64,000 bases of DNA from Candidatus Woesearchaeota archaeon (lineage in GTDB: Archaea; Nanobdellota; Nanobdellia; Woesearchaeales; JAHWIC01): NCBI GenBank assembly GCA_019322485.1, contig JAHWIK010000022.1:51158-115157 (forward strand), in the 5' to 3' direction. Numbering within the stretch: the first letter of the stretch is position 1; each line of letters starts with the position of its first letter. The position numbers and the translations under genes are program-made. Shown here piece after piece: positions 43,760 through 53,953 of the stretch. The notes under the pieces were generated by a model. The model did not search any database. It was not told where the DNA came from and saw only the letters and a list, made by a program, of their open reading frames with translations.

Positions 43760-44530
43760 CTAGCCTTCAACAGCTGCTTTAACTTCTTCTTTCTCTACCT
43801 TAGCCTCAACTTTAGGCTTCTCGGCCTTTTCTTCAGCCTTTGGAGCTTCTTTGTTCTCTTCAGGTTTCTTAGCTTCAACTTTCACTTCTTTTTTAACTTC
43901 CTTCTCTTCCATCTTTTTCCCTGGTTCCTCTTTTTCTTCAGGTACTACTGGTACTTCCTTCAAGCCTCTTTTTGTTCGCTCTATCTTTATTGACCTTATC
44001 TCAAAGAACTTTAAAGGATGAACCTTTTTGAATTCGTCGCGCCAATCCAGCTGAAGCCTTTGGTTTATCAGGTTGCTTATTAAGGTCTCAAAGCTTGCTT
44101 TCCTTACCTTCTTGGTTAACTCTTCAACTATCTTCTTGGATAAAGAGCGCATCACAGAACTGCTGATCTTTGAATAGGTTATTGCGATTGGCTTTACCCT
44201 GATGTGCACGCCATCTGAGGTTCTGCAGACAAAGGATATGTTAATCCTGTTCCTGCCCCTGCGTACAAGCCTCTTTATGGATGAAGGCATGATTTCATAT
44301 CCGCAAACCTTGGTGTTTATTTTGCCTTCCTTAAACCCGCTGGCTTCAAAAAATACATTTGTGTTTTGTTTCCTTATATCATTCGTGATATTCATAAGAT
44401 TTACAGCAAATGTTTTCCCAATGAATGGACTTGGCTCTAGAAGCAGGATTTCTCCAATAGTCCTATTTCTAAACATAGCTGGCGCAACTATCTGGTACCA
44501 TTGCTTCTTTCCTTTAGTTACCTTTGCCAT
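43760..44530 (-). CDS. rps3ae: Ribosomal protein eS1 (S3ae) with Lys/Glu-rich tail
   Basis: 256 aa. The core (1-190) starts GKKQWYQIVAPAMFRNRTIG and includes RINISFVCRTSDGVHIRVKP and PLKFFEIRSIKIERTKRGLK. A 55-60-residue tail rich in Lys, Glu, Ala and Pro follows (EENKEAPKAEEKAEKPKVEA), similar to that of L7Ae in this window. Archaeal S3ae is usually about 200 aa. Confidence 0.94.
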   Translation of the reverse strand: MAKVTKGKKQWYQIVAPAMFRNRTIGEILLLEPSPFIGKTFAVNLMNITNDIRKQNTNVFFEASGFKEGKINTKVCGYEIMPSSIKRLVRRGRNRINISFVCRTSDGVHIRVKPIAITYSKISSSVMRSLSKKIVEELTKKVRKASFETLISNLINQRLQLDWRDEFKKVHPLKFFEIRSIKIERTKRGLKEVPVVPEEKEEPGKKMEEKEVKKEVKVEAKKPEENKEAPKAEEKAEKPKVEAKVEKEEVKAAVEG

Positions 44531-44600
44531 ACCGACTCAGAAACCCCAATCAGTTTAAAAAACTTTTGTATTACACACTGAGAAACTACATTTCTCCTGG

Positions 44601-46517
<1,917 letters not shown>

Positions 46518-46665
46518 TCATTTTGTCGACGATAAAATCGAGATTTTTCCACCCTTATAACATAGTTCATAATACCCTTTTCTTTATAAATGTTTCGATT
46601 AAATTTTAAGGCTAGAGAGGCTGTAACATAAGAATTTTAAGGAATTAGGCTATTCGGGAAATCGA

Positions 46666-47775
46666 TTAATACCCTTCAAAAAGAATCTTTTTTCCTTGTT
46701 TTTCAAGAATTGTTCTTGTTTTGCCTGCTTTTGCTACTCCGCCAACAACTCTTGCCGATTCTTTATGCTTCTCTGCAATTGAAAGAATAGAATCAACATC
46801 ATCTGGTTTGGCTATAACAAAGAATCCCATGCCCATGTTGAACTTCTTGTACATCTGCTCATCTGTAAACTTAGCTTCTTTTTGCACTAAATCAAAAATA
46901 GGCTGCGGTTCAATTGGGTCATTGATGATGAATTCGAAATTTCCCTTGTATCTGTTTAAATTCTTTAATCCATAGCCAGTGTTGTTTGCACCAACAACCT
47001 TAAACTTTTTAGCAATAGCTGCCATTGATTTAACATAAATCTTAGTTGGCTCTAAAAGTGTTTTTCCAATTGTTGAGTTCTCAAATTTATCATCCAATTT
47101 AAATCTGCCAAGATAATTCTTTTTGAACTCTTTTCTCGTCTCAAAATCACCATTTAATAATCTCAGCCTTAAATCAGTGTAGCCATTTGAGTGTGGTCCA
47201 GAGCTTTTCAAGGCAATTATTTTATCACCTGGAGAAATCTTAATGTTAAGTGCATCTTTTCTGATAAAGCCAATCATTGCACCAGCAACATCAAAACCAT
47301 AGCCAGGTTTTGTAGATGAAATCAGTTCATCAACAGAAGCTGTTTCTCCCTTGCCTAGGTTAACATGGATGGAATTCTGCAGAACATCAGCTGCATCACT
47401 CATCTCTAAGCCTTTTAGCATACCCTTGATTATATCTCCAGTAATCGCTTTTTCCTGGATTTTGTGCTGGGTTGCAAGATAATTAATGAATAAGAACGGA
47501 TTAACCTGGCCAAAAGTAGCCATATCATTTGCGTTCATAGCGACTAAATCAATTCCAACTGTATCATATATTCCCATTGCCTCTGCAAGGATTAGCTTGG
47601 TGCCTACACCGTCGCACGCAGTGGCAATATAATGATTAGGGCAGACTTCATCATTTTTGTATAACTCGCAGAATAAGCCTTTGCATTCCTTAATCATATC
47701 CTTTTTTAGAGAAACAGGTATAGCTTTCTTTATAGCGTCTACTGCTTTTGCCTCTCTTTTTTGATAATCACCCAT
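46666..47775 (-). CDS. purM: Phosphoribosylformylglycinamidine cyclo-ligase (AIR synthetase)
   Basis: 369 aa PurM-fold enzyme of purine synthesis, making AIR. Features are HYIATACDGVGTKLILA, VAMNANDMATFGQVNPFLFI, KSSGPHSNGYTDLRLRLL, and the C-terminal FNMGMGFFVIAKPDDVD. The early glycine-rich loop is shorter than in bacteria. It begins MGDYQKREAKAVDA. No other purine genes are adjacent. Confidence 0.88.
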   Translation of the reverse strand: MGDYQKREAKAVDAIKKAIPVSLKKDMIKECKGLFCELYKNDEVCPNHYIATACDGVGTKLILAEAMGIYDTVGIDLVAMNANDMATFGQVNPFLFINYLATQHKIQEKAITGDIIKGMLKGLEMSDAADVLQNSIHVNLGKGETASVDELISSTKPGYGFDVAGAMIGFIRKDALNIKISPGDKIIALKSSGPHSNGYTDLRLRLLNGDFETRKEFKKNYLGRFKLDDKFENSTIGKTLLEPTKIYVKSMAAIAKKFKVVGANNTGYGLKNLNRYKGNFEFIINDPIEPQPIFDLVQKEAKFTDEQMYKKFNMGMGFFVIAKPDDVDSILSIAEKHKESARVVGGVAKAGKTRTILEKQGKKILFEGY

Positions 47776-47827
47776 TCTAATATTTAAATATACAAGGGGT
47801 TTATAAAAGTTATTATTGTTTAAGTCA

Positions 47828-47882
47828 AAGGTAAGCAGATGAAAATTCCTTTATCTTGGTTACGGAAGGAATTTTCAGATTT
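47828..47882. repeat. Second copy of the AGGTAAGCAGATG hairpin element
   Basis: AAGGTAAGCAGATG followed by a hairpin (TGAAAATTCCTT 47840-47851 with AAGGAATTTTCA 47866-47877) and CAGATT. The first copy is 34791-34844. Flanks are identical and the stem differs by a compensated pair. It lies between divergent purM and the phosphodiesterase gene. Confidence 0.65.
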
Positions 47883-47955
47883 ATTTTTTATTTAATAATC
47901 TTAGATAATAAGATATTACACAAATTATTTATACTTTATTTAATCTGCACTCTAT

Positions 47956-48459
47956 ATGCTAGGAATAATATCAGATACGCATGAGAATGTCTTTGCCATA
48001 AAGAAGGCAATTGATATATTCGAGGCTATGGGGTGTGATATGGTCATACATTGCGGCGATATAATATCTCCCGGCACAGTGCAGTTCTTCAAAGGATTGA
48101 ACATCAAGTTTGTCAGAGGCAACTGCGATGGAGATGTTGAGATGTTAAACAAGAAGATCCAAGAGATTAATGGAGAGTTCTTTGACGATACGTATGAATT
48201 CATATACGAAGGAAAGAAGTTTATTGTTTACCACGGCAGCGACCAGGTCAAACTAAGAAAATTAGCAGAATCAAGGCAGTATGATTATGTTCTGACAGGC
48301 CATACTCATAAAAGGGCTGACCAAAAGGTAAACCAGACAAGGGTGATAAACCCTGGTGCTCTTTATCCGACTGTAGAGGAAAAAACAGTTGCTGTTCTGG
48401 ATGTTAAGCAGGATAAGCTGCAGTTTATGGGAGTGAACAAGCCATTAGAAAAGTTTTAA
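47956..48459 (+). CDS. YfcE/MJ0936-type metallophosphoesterase
   Basis: 167 aa. Metal-binding motifs: GIISDTHENVFAI, MVIHCGDIISPG, VRGNCDGDVEM and VLTGHTHKRADQ followed by VINPGALYPTVEE. Two-metal phosphodiesterase of unknown natural substrate. It is 9 nt upstream of the HIT gene, both probably on one leader holding the hairpin element. Confidence 0.9.
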   Translation: MLGIISDTHENVFAIKKAIDIFEAMGCDMVIHCGDIISPGTVQFFKGLNIKFVRGNCDGDVEMLNKKIQEINGEFFDDTYEFIYEGKKFIVYHGSDQVKLRKLAESRQYDYVLTGHTHKRADQKVNQTRVINPGALYPTVEEKTVAVLDVKQDKLQFMGVNKPLEKF

Positions 48460-48468
48460 GGTGATAAA

Positions 48469-48882
48469 ATGAGTGAAGACTGTATTTTCTGCAAAATCGT
48501 TAAGGGGGATATACCCTCTGCCAAGATTTTTGAAGACGATAAAGTTATTTGTTTCCTGGATATTGCTCCAGCCAATAAGGGGCATGCCTTGGTTGTAACC
48601 AAACAGCATTATGGGACATTGCTAGATGTTCCAGATGATGTTCTGTGTGATATAATGAACAAAGCCAAGAAGATAGTAAGGGCAATGAGTTCTGCACTGG
48701 GAAATGAAGGTTTTAACATTCTAATGAACAACAAGAAAGTAGCAGGACAGCTTGTTGAGCATGCACATATCCACATTATCCCAAGGTTTAATAGGGACGG
48801 AATCAAGCTGAACTGGAAGCCAAAGAAATATTCTGGCAAAGAGCTTGATGAGTTTAAAGAGAAGATTATGAAGTTCTTGTGA
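48469..48882 (+). CDS. HIT-family nucleotide hydrolase/transferase
   Basis: 137 aa. CIFCKIVKGDIPSAKIFEDD at the N-terminus and the histidine triad HAHIHIIPRF. Members hydrolyse adenosine 5'-monophosphoramidate or diadenosine polyphosphates. Ribosome binding site AAGGTGAT before the ATG. tRNA-Met follows 43 nt downstream. Confidence 0.93.
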   Translation: MSEDCIFCKIVKGDIPSAKIFEDDKVICFLDIAPANKGHALVVTKQHYGTLLDVPDDVLCDIMNKAKKIVRAMSSALGNEGFNILMNNKKVAGQLVEHAHIHIIPRFNRDGIKLNWKPKKYSGKELDEFKEKIMKFL

Positions 48883-48924
48883 ATACAAAACTTTTATAAG
48901 AGAGGGGCGTTTTCTTGCCCTTAT

Positions 48925-49091
48925 GCCGCTGTAGCTCAGCCTGGTTAGAGCGCTACGCTCATAAGATTTGAGCGATGAGAGCTTTGCTCGATGATTAACT
49001 CAGCTTTAACTGAGGTACGTAGAGGTCACGGGTTCAGATATCCCAGAGGGAGACCACAAACCCTCTTGGTTTGAGAGTCCCGCCAGCGGCA
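48925..49091 (+). tRNA. tRNA-Met-like (CAT) with anticodon-loop and T-loop introns
   Basis: Acceptor GCCGCTG pairs with CAGCGGC, D stem GCTC/GAGC and anticodon stem CTACG/CGTAG; discriminator A at 49091; no CCA encoded. The anticodon CAT is at 48960-48962. Intron 1 (48964-49016, 53 nt) follows position 37. The T stem ACGGG (49028-49032) and its partner CCCGC are separated by TTC, then 39 extra nt, then GAGT, so a second intron interrupts the T-loop. TATA-like AAAACTTTTATAAG is 27 nt upstream. Met elongator or Ile2 cannot be told apart here. Confidence 0.85.
49036..49074 (+). other. T-loop intron of tRNA-Met (CAT)
   Basis: It interrupts the T-loop after TTC. Internal stem AGAGGG/CCCTCT, and a helix between the 5' TCAGA and 3' TTTGA around the junctions, resemble a bulge-helix-bulge. 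The exact boundary is uncertain by about 3 nt. Sequence unlike the Glu and Ser copies. Confidence 0.7.
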
Positions 49092-49115
49092 CTATTTTTC
49101 AAGGAGGTGAATCCC

Positions 49116-49325
49116 ATGAAAGATGCGCATGCAAGGAGTATTGCAAAAACAATAAGCTGGAGAATTATTGCATCAATGACCACAGCAGTTCTTGTGTTAA
49201 TCTTCACTGGTAATCTTGCTATTGCTGCTGGAGTTGGTTCTATAGAAGCAACATCCAAGATGGTCTTCTATTACGCACATGAGCGTGCATGGAATAGAAT
49301 CAGTTGGGGAAAATCTCCTAAATAA
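49116..49325 (+). CDS. DUF2061 small membrane protein
   Basis: 69 aa from the ATG at 49116, with AAGGAGGTGA 6 nt upstream. The longer frame from 49071 begins inside the tRNA. DUF2061 features: AHARSIAKTISWRIIAS, a hydrophobic TTAVLVLIFTGNLAIAAGVG, and SKMVFYYAHERAWNRISWG. Two membrane segments; function unknown in all organisms. In some bacteria the domain is attached to adenylyl-sulfate kinase. Confidence 0.88.
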   Translation: MKDAHARSIAKTISWRIIASMTTAVLVLIFTGNLAIAAGVGSIEATSKMVFYYAHERAWNRISWGKSPK

Positions 49326-49337
49326 AAAAATAAAGAT

Positions 49338-49562
49338 TTACTTAAACTTCCCTTCTTTGGACAGACCAACTATTGCCTGCCTTAGTTTCTCCATGTGTTT
49401 TTCAAGGTCTTTCTGGATCTCTCCGCATAATTTATGGCATAACACATGGCCTGATTTCTTGGCATCTTTTTTAGCATGCCTTTCCAGATACCATACAATC
49501 CTGCTAAGGTCGTGCAGAAGCCTAATCTTATTATAATTGCAGTCATCTATCAATTTTACCAC
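49338..49562 (-). CDS. Small helical protein, unrecognised
   Basis: 74 aa: KLIDDCNYNKIRLLHDLSRI, VWYLERHAKKDAKKSG, CHKLCGEIQKDLEKHMEKL. All-helical with two Cys and several His in register, so it may bind metal. Similar short proteins occur widely in DPANN-type genomes (from memory). AGAGGTGG precedes the ATG. Confidence 0.65.
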   Translation of the reverse strand: MVKLIDDCNYNKIRLLHDLSRIVWYLERHAKKDAKKSGHVLCHKLCGEIQKDLEKHMEKLRQAIVGLSKEGKFK

Positions 49563-49614
49563 CTCTTTTAGATTAATAATTCACTTAAATCTATTTATAG
49601 TTTTCGATTTTAAA

Positions 49615-49698
49615 CGCCGCGGCTCAGATTTGAACTGAGAAGTCCTTGCGGACAAGAGGGTTCGAGCCTCTCGCAGTACCGGATTGTGCCACCGCGGC
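49615..49698 (-). tRNA. tRNA-Ser (CGA), no intron
   Basis: 84 nt. Acceptor GCCGCGG/CCGCGGC, discriminator G, anticodon stem AGAGG/CCTCT with CTCGAAC loop; anticodon CGA at 49662-49664. The long variable arm GTCC-GCAA-GGAC marks type II. T arm CTCAG-TTCAAAT-CTGAG is uninterrupted, unlike tRNA-Ser (GGA). No CCA. Confidence 0.9.
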
Positions 49699-49717
49699 TT
49701 AAAGAAAATAAAATAAA

Positions 49718-49870
49718 TGCTCCCGCCGGGACTTTCAAGCCATAAGCCCTGCGGACTTAACGGCGTTTGAACCCGGGTCGAAGCCTTTCTGCGAAGCAGA
49801 AAGACCAGGAAAACCTGTTTTCCGCTGCCTCGAGAGGGCTTCATGCTTGGCCGGACTACACTACAGGAGC
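49718..49870 (-). tRNA. tRNA-Glu (CTC) with anticodon-loop and T-loop introns
   Basis: Acceptor GCTCCTG pairs with CGGGAGC (one T-G), discriminator A. Anticodon stem AAGCC/GGCTT; anticodon CTC at 49832-49834. Intron 1 (49787-49830, 44 nt) after position 37. T stem CCGGG/CCCGG is split: the loop starts TTC, continues into a 34-nt insert (49735-49768) and ends AAGT, so splicing would give TTCAAGT. Transcription is leftward, 20 nt upstream of tRNA-Ser (CGA). Confidence 0.88.
49735..49768 (-). other. T-loop intron of tRNA-Glu, near-copy of the tRNA-Ser (GGA) one
   Basis: The 34 nt start AAACGCCGTTAAGTC and end TTATGGCTTGA. TTCAA at the 5' junction pairs with TTGAA at the 3' junction, then GCC with GGC, a bulge-helix-bulge-like shape; AAGTCC/GGGCTT forms an inner hairpin. 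The junction can slide by 2 nt without changing the product. Confidence 0.8.
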
Positions 49871-49907
49871 AATTGAGAATACAAAAACACAAGTTGGTTT
49901 TTAAATC

Positions 49908-50531
49908 TTACTTTAATATCTTGCCAGTTTCCAAATACCACAAATACAAATCAAGTTCTGCAAGGGTTATTTTTAGTTTTTTAGAAATCTCTCTTATTTT
50001 TTTCTCAATCTCAATATAATGATTTTTATTCAATGTTTTTGGTCTTTTTATCAGTTTATTCTTAACTAATATATCTGCAATATGAAAATCAATGATAGCA
50101 TAATCATCACAGCCAATGTTCCTCAGAAAATGGCTGGCTTCTTTATAGCCAAGGCCTTTGATGTTTTTAACTAACCAATCTCTTTTTTCATTTTTTTCTA
50201 ATTTTTGAATGATGTTTTTTAATGATTTTTTGTACTGATTTGATTCAGAGATATATGCGGCTCTTTTTGTATGGAACCTGCAGCCTAATGATTTCAATTT
50301 CTTCTGTAAACTGCTTTGATTTAGCGTCAAGAAATCATCTCCAACCCTGCAATGAACCTTGATGCACTGTTCAGCAGTTGAGTTTGCAGTCAAGATGCAG
50401 AAACAAAGCTCTTTGAACAGCTCAGAACTTGATTTCTTGCCAAGATTTTTGAATTCTTTTATCCTTTTGTCTACTAGTTTCCTTATTTTGCCTTTTTTCA
50501 GTTTTTCAATAGAACTCAGTAATTTTTTCAT
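49908..50531 (-). CDS. ogg: 8-oxoguanine DNA glycosylase/lyase, archaeal Ogg2 type
   Basis: 207 aa. Helix-hairpin-helix: LVKNIKGLGYKEASHFLRN, with the catalytic Lys in GYKEA, then YAIIDFHIADILVK carrying the conserved Asp. FKELCFCILTANSTAEQCIK is the N-terminal helix of the family. It removes 8-oxoguanine and nicks the strand, and sits beside an oxidative-defence cluster. Confidence 0.9.
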   Translation of the reverse strand: MKKLLSSIEKLKKGKIRKLVDKRIKEFKNLGKKSSSELFKELCFCILTANSTAEQCIKVHCRVGDDFLTLNQSSLQKKLKSLGCRFHTKRAAYISESNQYKKSLKNIIQKLEKNEKRDWLVKNIKGLGYKEASHFLRNIGCDDYAIIDFHIADILVKNKLIKRPKTLNKNHYIEIEKKIREISKKLKITLAELDLYLWYLETGKILK

Positions 50532-50546
50532 AAAAAATAAAAATAA

Positions 50547-50930
50547 TCAGCCTTTCCACAAACCATGGACATTGCATAGTTCTCTTGCTCTAATCCCTTC
50601 AGTGCTATCAAGGCAGACAGAAACCTCAGGTTTATCGCCAGGATAAAGCCTTTTCCCTGCAACTACCTTATCCCCCTTAAGAATCTGCACAAGAGCAATA
50701 TAATGGCCTTCCTCCATTGGATGAGGCACAGAGCCGACCTTGACTGTAACATTATTCCCGCTAATCTCTACAACTGGAACATGCTTTTCCTTTCCTTCTT
50801 CTGCAGCTGTCTTCTCCTCAAGCAATTCCATCTCCTGTCCGCAGCAGACAAGTGCTCCTTTTCCAGCAACTATTACAGAAACAATATTCCCGCAAACATT
50901 GCATTTATAGATTTTATTCAGTTCAGCCAT
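50547..50930 (-). CDS. dfx: Desulfoferrodoxin (superoxide reductase)
   Basis: 127 aa with two domains. Residues 1-36 form the rubredoxin-like centre I: YKCNVCGN and LVCCGQEME (four Cys). Centre II has EKHVPVVE, VPHPMEEGHYIALVQIL and the C-terminal ELCNVHGLW (His ligands and the Cys of the Fe(His)4Cys site). It reduces superoxide to peroxide. Strong ribosome binding site GGTGAGAAAATG. 9 nt downstream of trxB. Confidence 0.95.
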   Translation of the reverse strand: MAELNKIYKCNVCGNIVSVIVAGKGALVCCGQEMELLEEKTAAEEGKEKHVPVVEISGNNVTVKVGSVPHPMEEGHYIALVQILKGDKVVAGKRLYPGDKPEVSVCLDSTEGIRARELCNVHGLWKG

Positions 50931-50939
50931 TTTCTCACC

Positions 50940-51845
50940 TTAATCCTTCTTTTTAGCCAGATATCTTGCTGCCTTAATCAGTGCCATGCATCCCTGGCCG
51001 GCAGATATAACATACTGGTATTCATGCCCAGATGCACAGTCACCAGCTGCAAACACACCAGGAATGTTTGTGTTCTGGTGGCAGTCTATCTTTACATGGT
51101 TATGCTCGTCGAACTCAACAAGATTTTTGAATATCTCTGTGTTTGGAACGCGGCCAATTTCTATAATAACACCCTGCACCTTTAATTCTTTTTCTTTGCC
51201 GTCCTGTTCGTACTTTAGACCATTAACAAACTTATTCCCAAGGACCTCTGTTGTTTTCGCATTAAAAAGAACCTTTACCTTAGGGTTCTTCTTGACCCTC
51301 TCTATCAGGTATTCGTGGCCCACAAATTTATCCCCTAAAACAAGCATATATATGTTTGAGACAATATCCTTAAGAAAGTCTACTGCCTCAAGCGCAGCAT
51401 TTCCTCCGCCCACAACAGCAACATCCTTCTCATAAAATAAAGGACCATCGCATATTGAGCAATAAGTCACCCCTTTCTTAGCAAATTTATCCTCGCCAGG
51501 GACATTTAACTTGCGGGGCTTTGAACCAGTTGCTATGATAAGGCTCTTAGTTTCATATTCTTTTTTGCCAGTCACAACTTTAAAGTTTGTTCCTTTTTTC
51601 TTCACTGCTTTCACAGTCTCAAGCTTAACATCAACCCCATTGAACTTCATCTGTTTCTCCATTATAGAGCTGAACTCAACACCTGTTGTTTTTGCAATGC
51701 CAGGGTAATTCAATACTTCACCGCTGACCATGAATTGACCGCCAAAGTCTGAAGAGATAACCTCATACTTCATTTTCTTACGAGCTGCATACATTGCTGC
51801 TGTTAGACCAGCAATCCCTGCTCCGATTATAATTGTGTCATACAT
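50940..51845 (-). CDS. trxB: Thioredoxin reductase-like flavoprotein
   Basis: 301 aa. FAD site IIGAGIAGLTAAMYAARK, redox-active CSIC in GVTYCSICDGPLFYEKD, NADPH site VAVVGGGNAALEAVDFL and the C-terminal FAD segment GVFAAGDCASGHEYQYVISA. It could reduce thioredoxin, rubredoxin-like proteins or peroxiredoxins. GGAGGTGG precedes the ATG. Abuts the ferritin-VIT gene. Confidence 0.92.
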   Translation of the reverse strand: MYDTIIIGAGIAGLTAAMYAARKKMKYEVISSDFGGQFMVSGEVLNYPGIAKTTGVEFSSIMEKQMKFNGVDVKLETVKAVKKKGTNFKVVTGKKEYETKSLIIATGSKPRKLNVPGEDKFAKKGVTYCSICDGPLFYEKDVAVVGGGNAALEAVDFLKDIVSNIYMLVLGDKFVGHEYLIERVKKNPKVKVLFNAKTTEVLGNKFVNGLKYEQDGKEKELKVQGVIIEIGRVPNTEIFKNLVEFDEHNHVKIDCHQNTNIPGVFAAGDCASGHEYQYVISAGQGCMALIKAARYLAKKKD

Positions 51846-52961
51846 CTAGACTCCACCTCCTATTAAAGAGCCAATGAAATATGTGATAATAGCAGCAGCT
51901 GTTCCTATAAAAAACATCTCCAAGCCAGACCTCAATGGGTTTCGTCCAGTAGCAACTGTCCTGCCAGCACCTATAAGGAAAAATCCAGACAAGGATAATA
52001 TGATTGCTGTCCTGAATGCAAGGCTTCCCATAAATACAAATGGAAGCACTGGAAGTGCAGCACCTATCACAAACGAAACACCAGAGCAAAAAGCTGCTTT
52101 ATATGGTGAGCCAAGCTCCTCTGGGTTTATGCCAAGCTCTTCTCTGGCCATAGTTGCCAGTGCTATATCATGATTAGACATTATCTTCTTAGCAACCCTC
52201 TTTGCTGATTTTGGGGTGAGCCCCTTTAATTCGTACATCAAAGCAAGCTCTTCCTCCTCTGCCTCTGGCATTGTCTTTAGCTCTGTTTTTTCCATCTCAA
52301 TATGCTTCTGCAGGACCTCTTTTTCTGCTTTCACTGAAACAAGAGCTCCAGCTGCCATTGAGATTGCGCCAGCAACTGCTCCAGCCAAGCCTGCTAGAAG
52401 AACTATGCTGTTTGAGACAGCTGCACCAGCGACCCCAGCTATCAAGGAAAAAGTGGATAATAAGCCGTCATTCATCCCAAATATTATATCCCTTATAGAT
52501 TCACCGCCTTTATGCCATTTCTCCCCGCTAACAGGCACCTTTTTTCCTGCAAGCTCTGTCAATATCTTAGAATGGCCTTTTTCATCTGGGATAATCCCTG
52601 TTAATTCTTTAGTCAGCTCTGGATCATTTAATTTTTTTATCTGGCCAGTATACCTCTTTATAGCAGAACCCTCTGATTTTTCCAAAACATCCAGGAGAGC
52701 ATTATGCCCAAGAACCCTTCCAAGAAAACTAAGGAGTTTTGCCTTTGCCTTTGGCTTGAACCTTGGCTTTACACCAAGCTTTTCTAATTCATCTTTCCAA
52801 ATTCCAGCATGCTCCTGCTCGATTTCAGCCAATTTTCTGTAGATTTTCTTCTTTTTTGAGTCTTTTTCCTGCTTAGCCATCTGCGAATAAAGCATAGCAG
52901 CTTCTTTCTCATCCTGCCAATTTGCTAGGAAAATCTTTATTTTCTGCTTTTGGTTTTTCAT
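51846..52961 (-). CDS. Ferritin-like domain fused to VIT1/CCC1 iron transporter
   Basis: 371 aa from the ATG at 52961, 1 nt after the rhodanese stop. Residues about 10-130 are a ferritin-like four-helix domain (KEAAMLYSQMAKQEKD, EIEQEHAGIWKDELEK, EKGHSKILTEL). The rest is a VIT1/CCC1 domain (GGESIRDIIFGMNDGLLSTF, EEEELALMYELKGL) with about five membrane segments. This order matches the erythrin-VIT (MbfA-like) proteins, which export iron in bacteria. Probable role: removal of excess iron during peroxide stress. Confidence 0.9.
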   Translation of the reverse strand: MKNQKQKIKIFLANWQDEKEAAMLYSQMAKQEKDSKKKKIYRKLAEIEQEHAGIWKDELEKLGVKPRFKPKAKAKLLSFLGRVLGHNALLDVLEKSEGSAIKRYTGQIKKLNDPELTKELTGIIPDEKGHSKILTELAGKKVPVSGEKWHKGGESIRDIIFGMNDGLLSTFSLIAGVAGAAVSNSIVLLAGLAGAVAGAISMAAGALVSVKAEKEVLQKHIEMEKTELKTMPEAEEEELALMYELKGLTPKSAKRVAKKIMSNHDIALATMAREELGINPEELGSPYKAAFCSGVSFVIGAALPVLPFVFMGSLAFRTAIILSLSGFFLIGAGRTVATGRNPLRSGLEMFFIGTAAAIITYFIGSLIGGGV

Positions 52962-52962
52962 T

Positions 52963-53382
52963 CTATTCTGTAGGATAACCTGCATCAACCCATGCTTTGT
53001 AATTGCCTTCTAATCTATATACATTGCTAAACCCTGCATCAACGAGCTTCTGAGCCCCACCTATAGATGCGCTGTCAACGTGACAGTAAACAAGGTATTT
53101 TGCATCTTTATCCAATGAGGGAATAGCTCTATCAAGAGAGCCGTCTCCTATGTAATGGTTAATAGCTCCTGGAAGATGGCCTCTATCATAAGCAGGAGAC
53201 ACATCTAAGATTATTAGGTCAGGGTTATTATCAATAAGTTCTTTTGCTTCTGCTGGTGTCACATCCATATAACTTGCGATTTCCTCAGCCTCATCCATTG
53301 GACTTTCAATTTCAGAAACCTGCTGAGCACACCCAATAAGTGCTATAAATAAAACCGTTAGCAAAACAAAAGATGTTTTCAT
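52963..53382 (-). CDS. Rhodanese-like lipoprotein
   Basis: 139 aa from the ATG at 53382, with GAGGTGGGAG just upstream; a GTG at 53391 is less likely. Lipobox LIGC. The rhodanese domain has ELIDNNPDLIILDVSPAYDR, GHLPGAINHYIG and the catalytic loop YLVYCHVDSASIGGAQKL with its Cys. It probably transfers sulfane sulfur outside the membrane. Confidence 0.9.
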   Translation of the reverse strand: MKTSFVLLTVLFIALIGCAQQVSEIESPMDEAEEIASYMDVTPAEAKELIDNNPDLIILDVSPAYDRGHLPGAINHYIGDGSLDRAIPSLDKDAKYLVYCHVDSASIGGAQKLVDAGFSNVYRLEGNYKAWVDAGYPTE

Positions 53383-53406
53383 ATCTCCCACCTCATTTTT
53401 TCAAGA

Positions 53407-53910
53407 TTAGCCTTCAACAATCCATTTCTCTTCCTCAGCAAAGAACTGCTCTGGATTCTTTATATATTCATATGCATTCTGTATAAGAGCATAATGAGCA
53501 TTTTCCTGCTCCATTAACCAGCTAAAGAATTTCTTCAATTCCGGCTTGTCTGCTTGCTCATTCTGTTCTTTGTAGAAATCATAAGATTTCTTCTCAAGCT
53601 CTAGAGCTGTTTCATGGGCTTTAAGGTCATCATCGCTAAGCTCTGTCTTTTTCTTGAACTGCTCTGTTGTTGTTGAAAAGAACTTCTTTGTGTCTTCGAG
53701 CTTGTCTCCCTTTAACTCTATCTCCTGTCCACTATTCAATATTCCAATATACTCTTTGATTTCCTCAATATGAACAAGTTCTTGATCAGCTAAATACCTG
53801 AATGTCTTTGCTACAATTGGGTTCTCTGACTTATTTGCTGTTTCCTCATAAATCTGATGACCTTTTTCTTCAAAATCAAGTGCTGTTTGTAAAGCTTCTT
53901 TAATGTCCAT
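53407..53910 (-). CDS. Rubrerythrin-like ferritin-family protein
   Basis: 167 aa from the ATG at 53910, with GGTGAT as ribosome binding site; the track start is a GTG. Ligand helices: ALDFEEKGHQIYEE, DQELVHIEEIKEYI, ALELEKKSYDFYKE and EQENAHYALIQNAY, giving the two E-x-x-H pairs of a di-iron site. There is no rubredoxin domain. Probably a peroxide-reducing di-iron protein. Confidence 0.88.
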   Translation of the reverse strand: MDIKEALQTALDFEEKGHQIYEETANKSENPIVAKTFRYLADQELVHIEEIKEYIGILNSGQEIELKGDKLEDTKKFFSTTTEQFKKKTELSDDDLKAHETALELEKKSYDFYKEQNEQADKPELKKFFSWLMEQENAHYALIQNAYEYIKNPEQFFAEEEKWIVEG

Positions 53911-53953
53911 TTTTATCACCCTGAATTCTTCCTTATCTAAACTTATAAAAACT

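Noticed and set aside
49071..49115. Upstream start of the DUF2061 gene
   Set aside because: It lies inside tRNA-Met; AAGGAGGTGA precedes the ATG at 49116.
49581..49892. 103-codon open frame on the minus strand
   Set aside because: It covers tRNA-Ser (CGA) and tRNA-Glu; no protein features.
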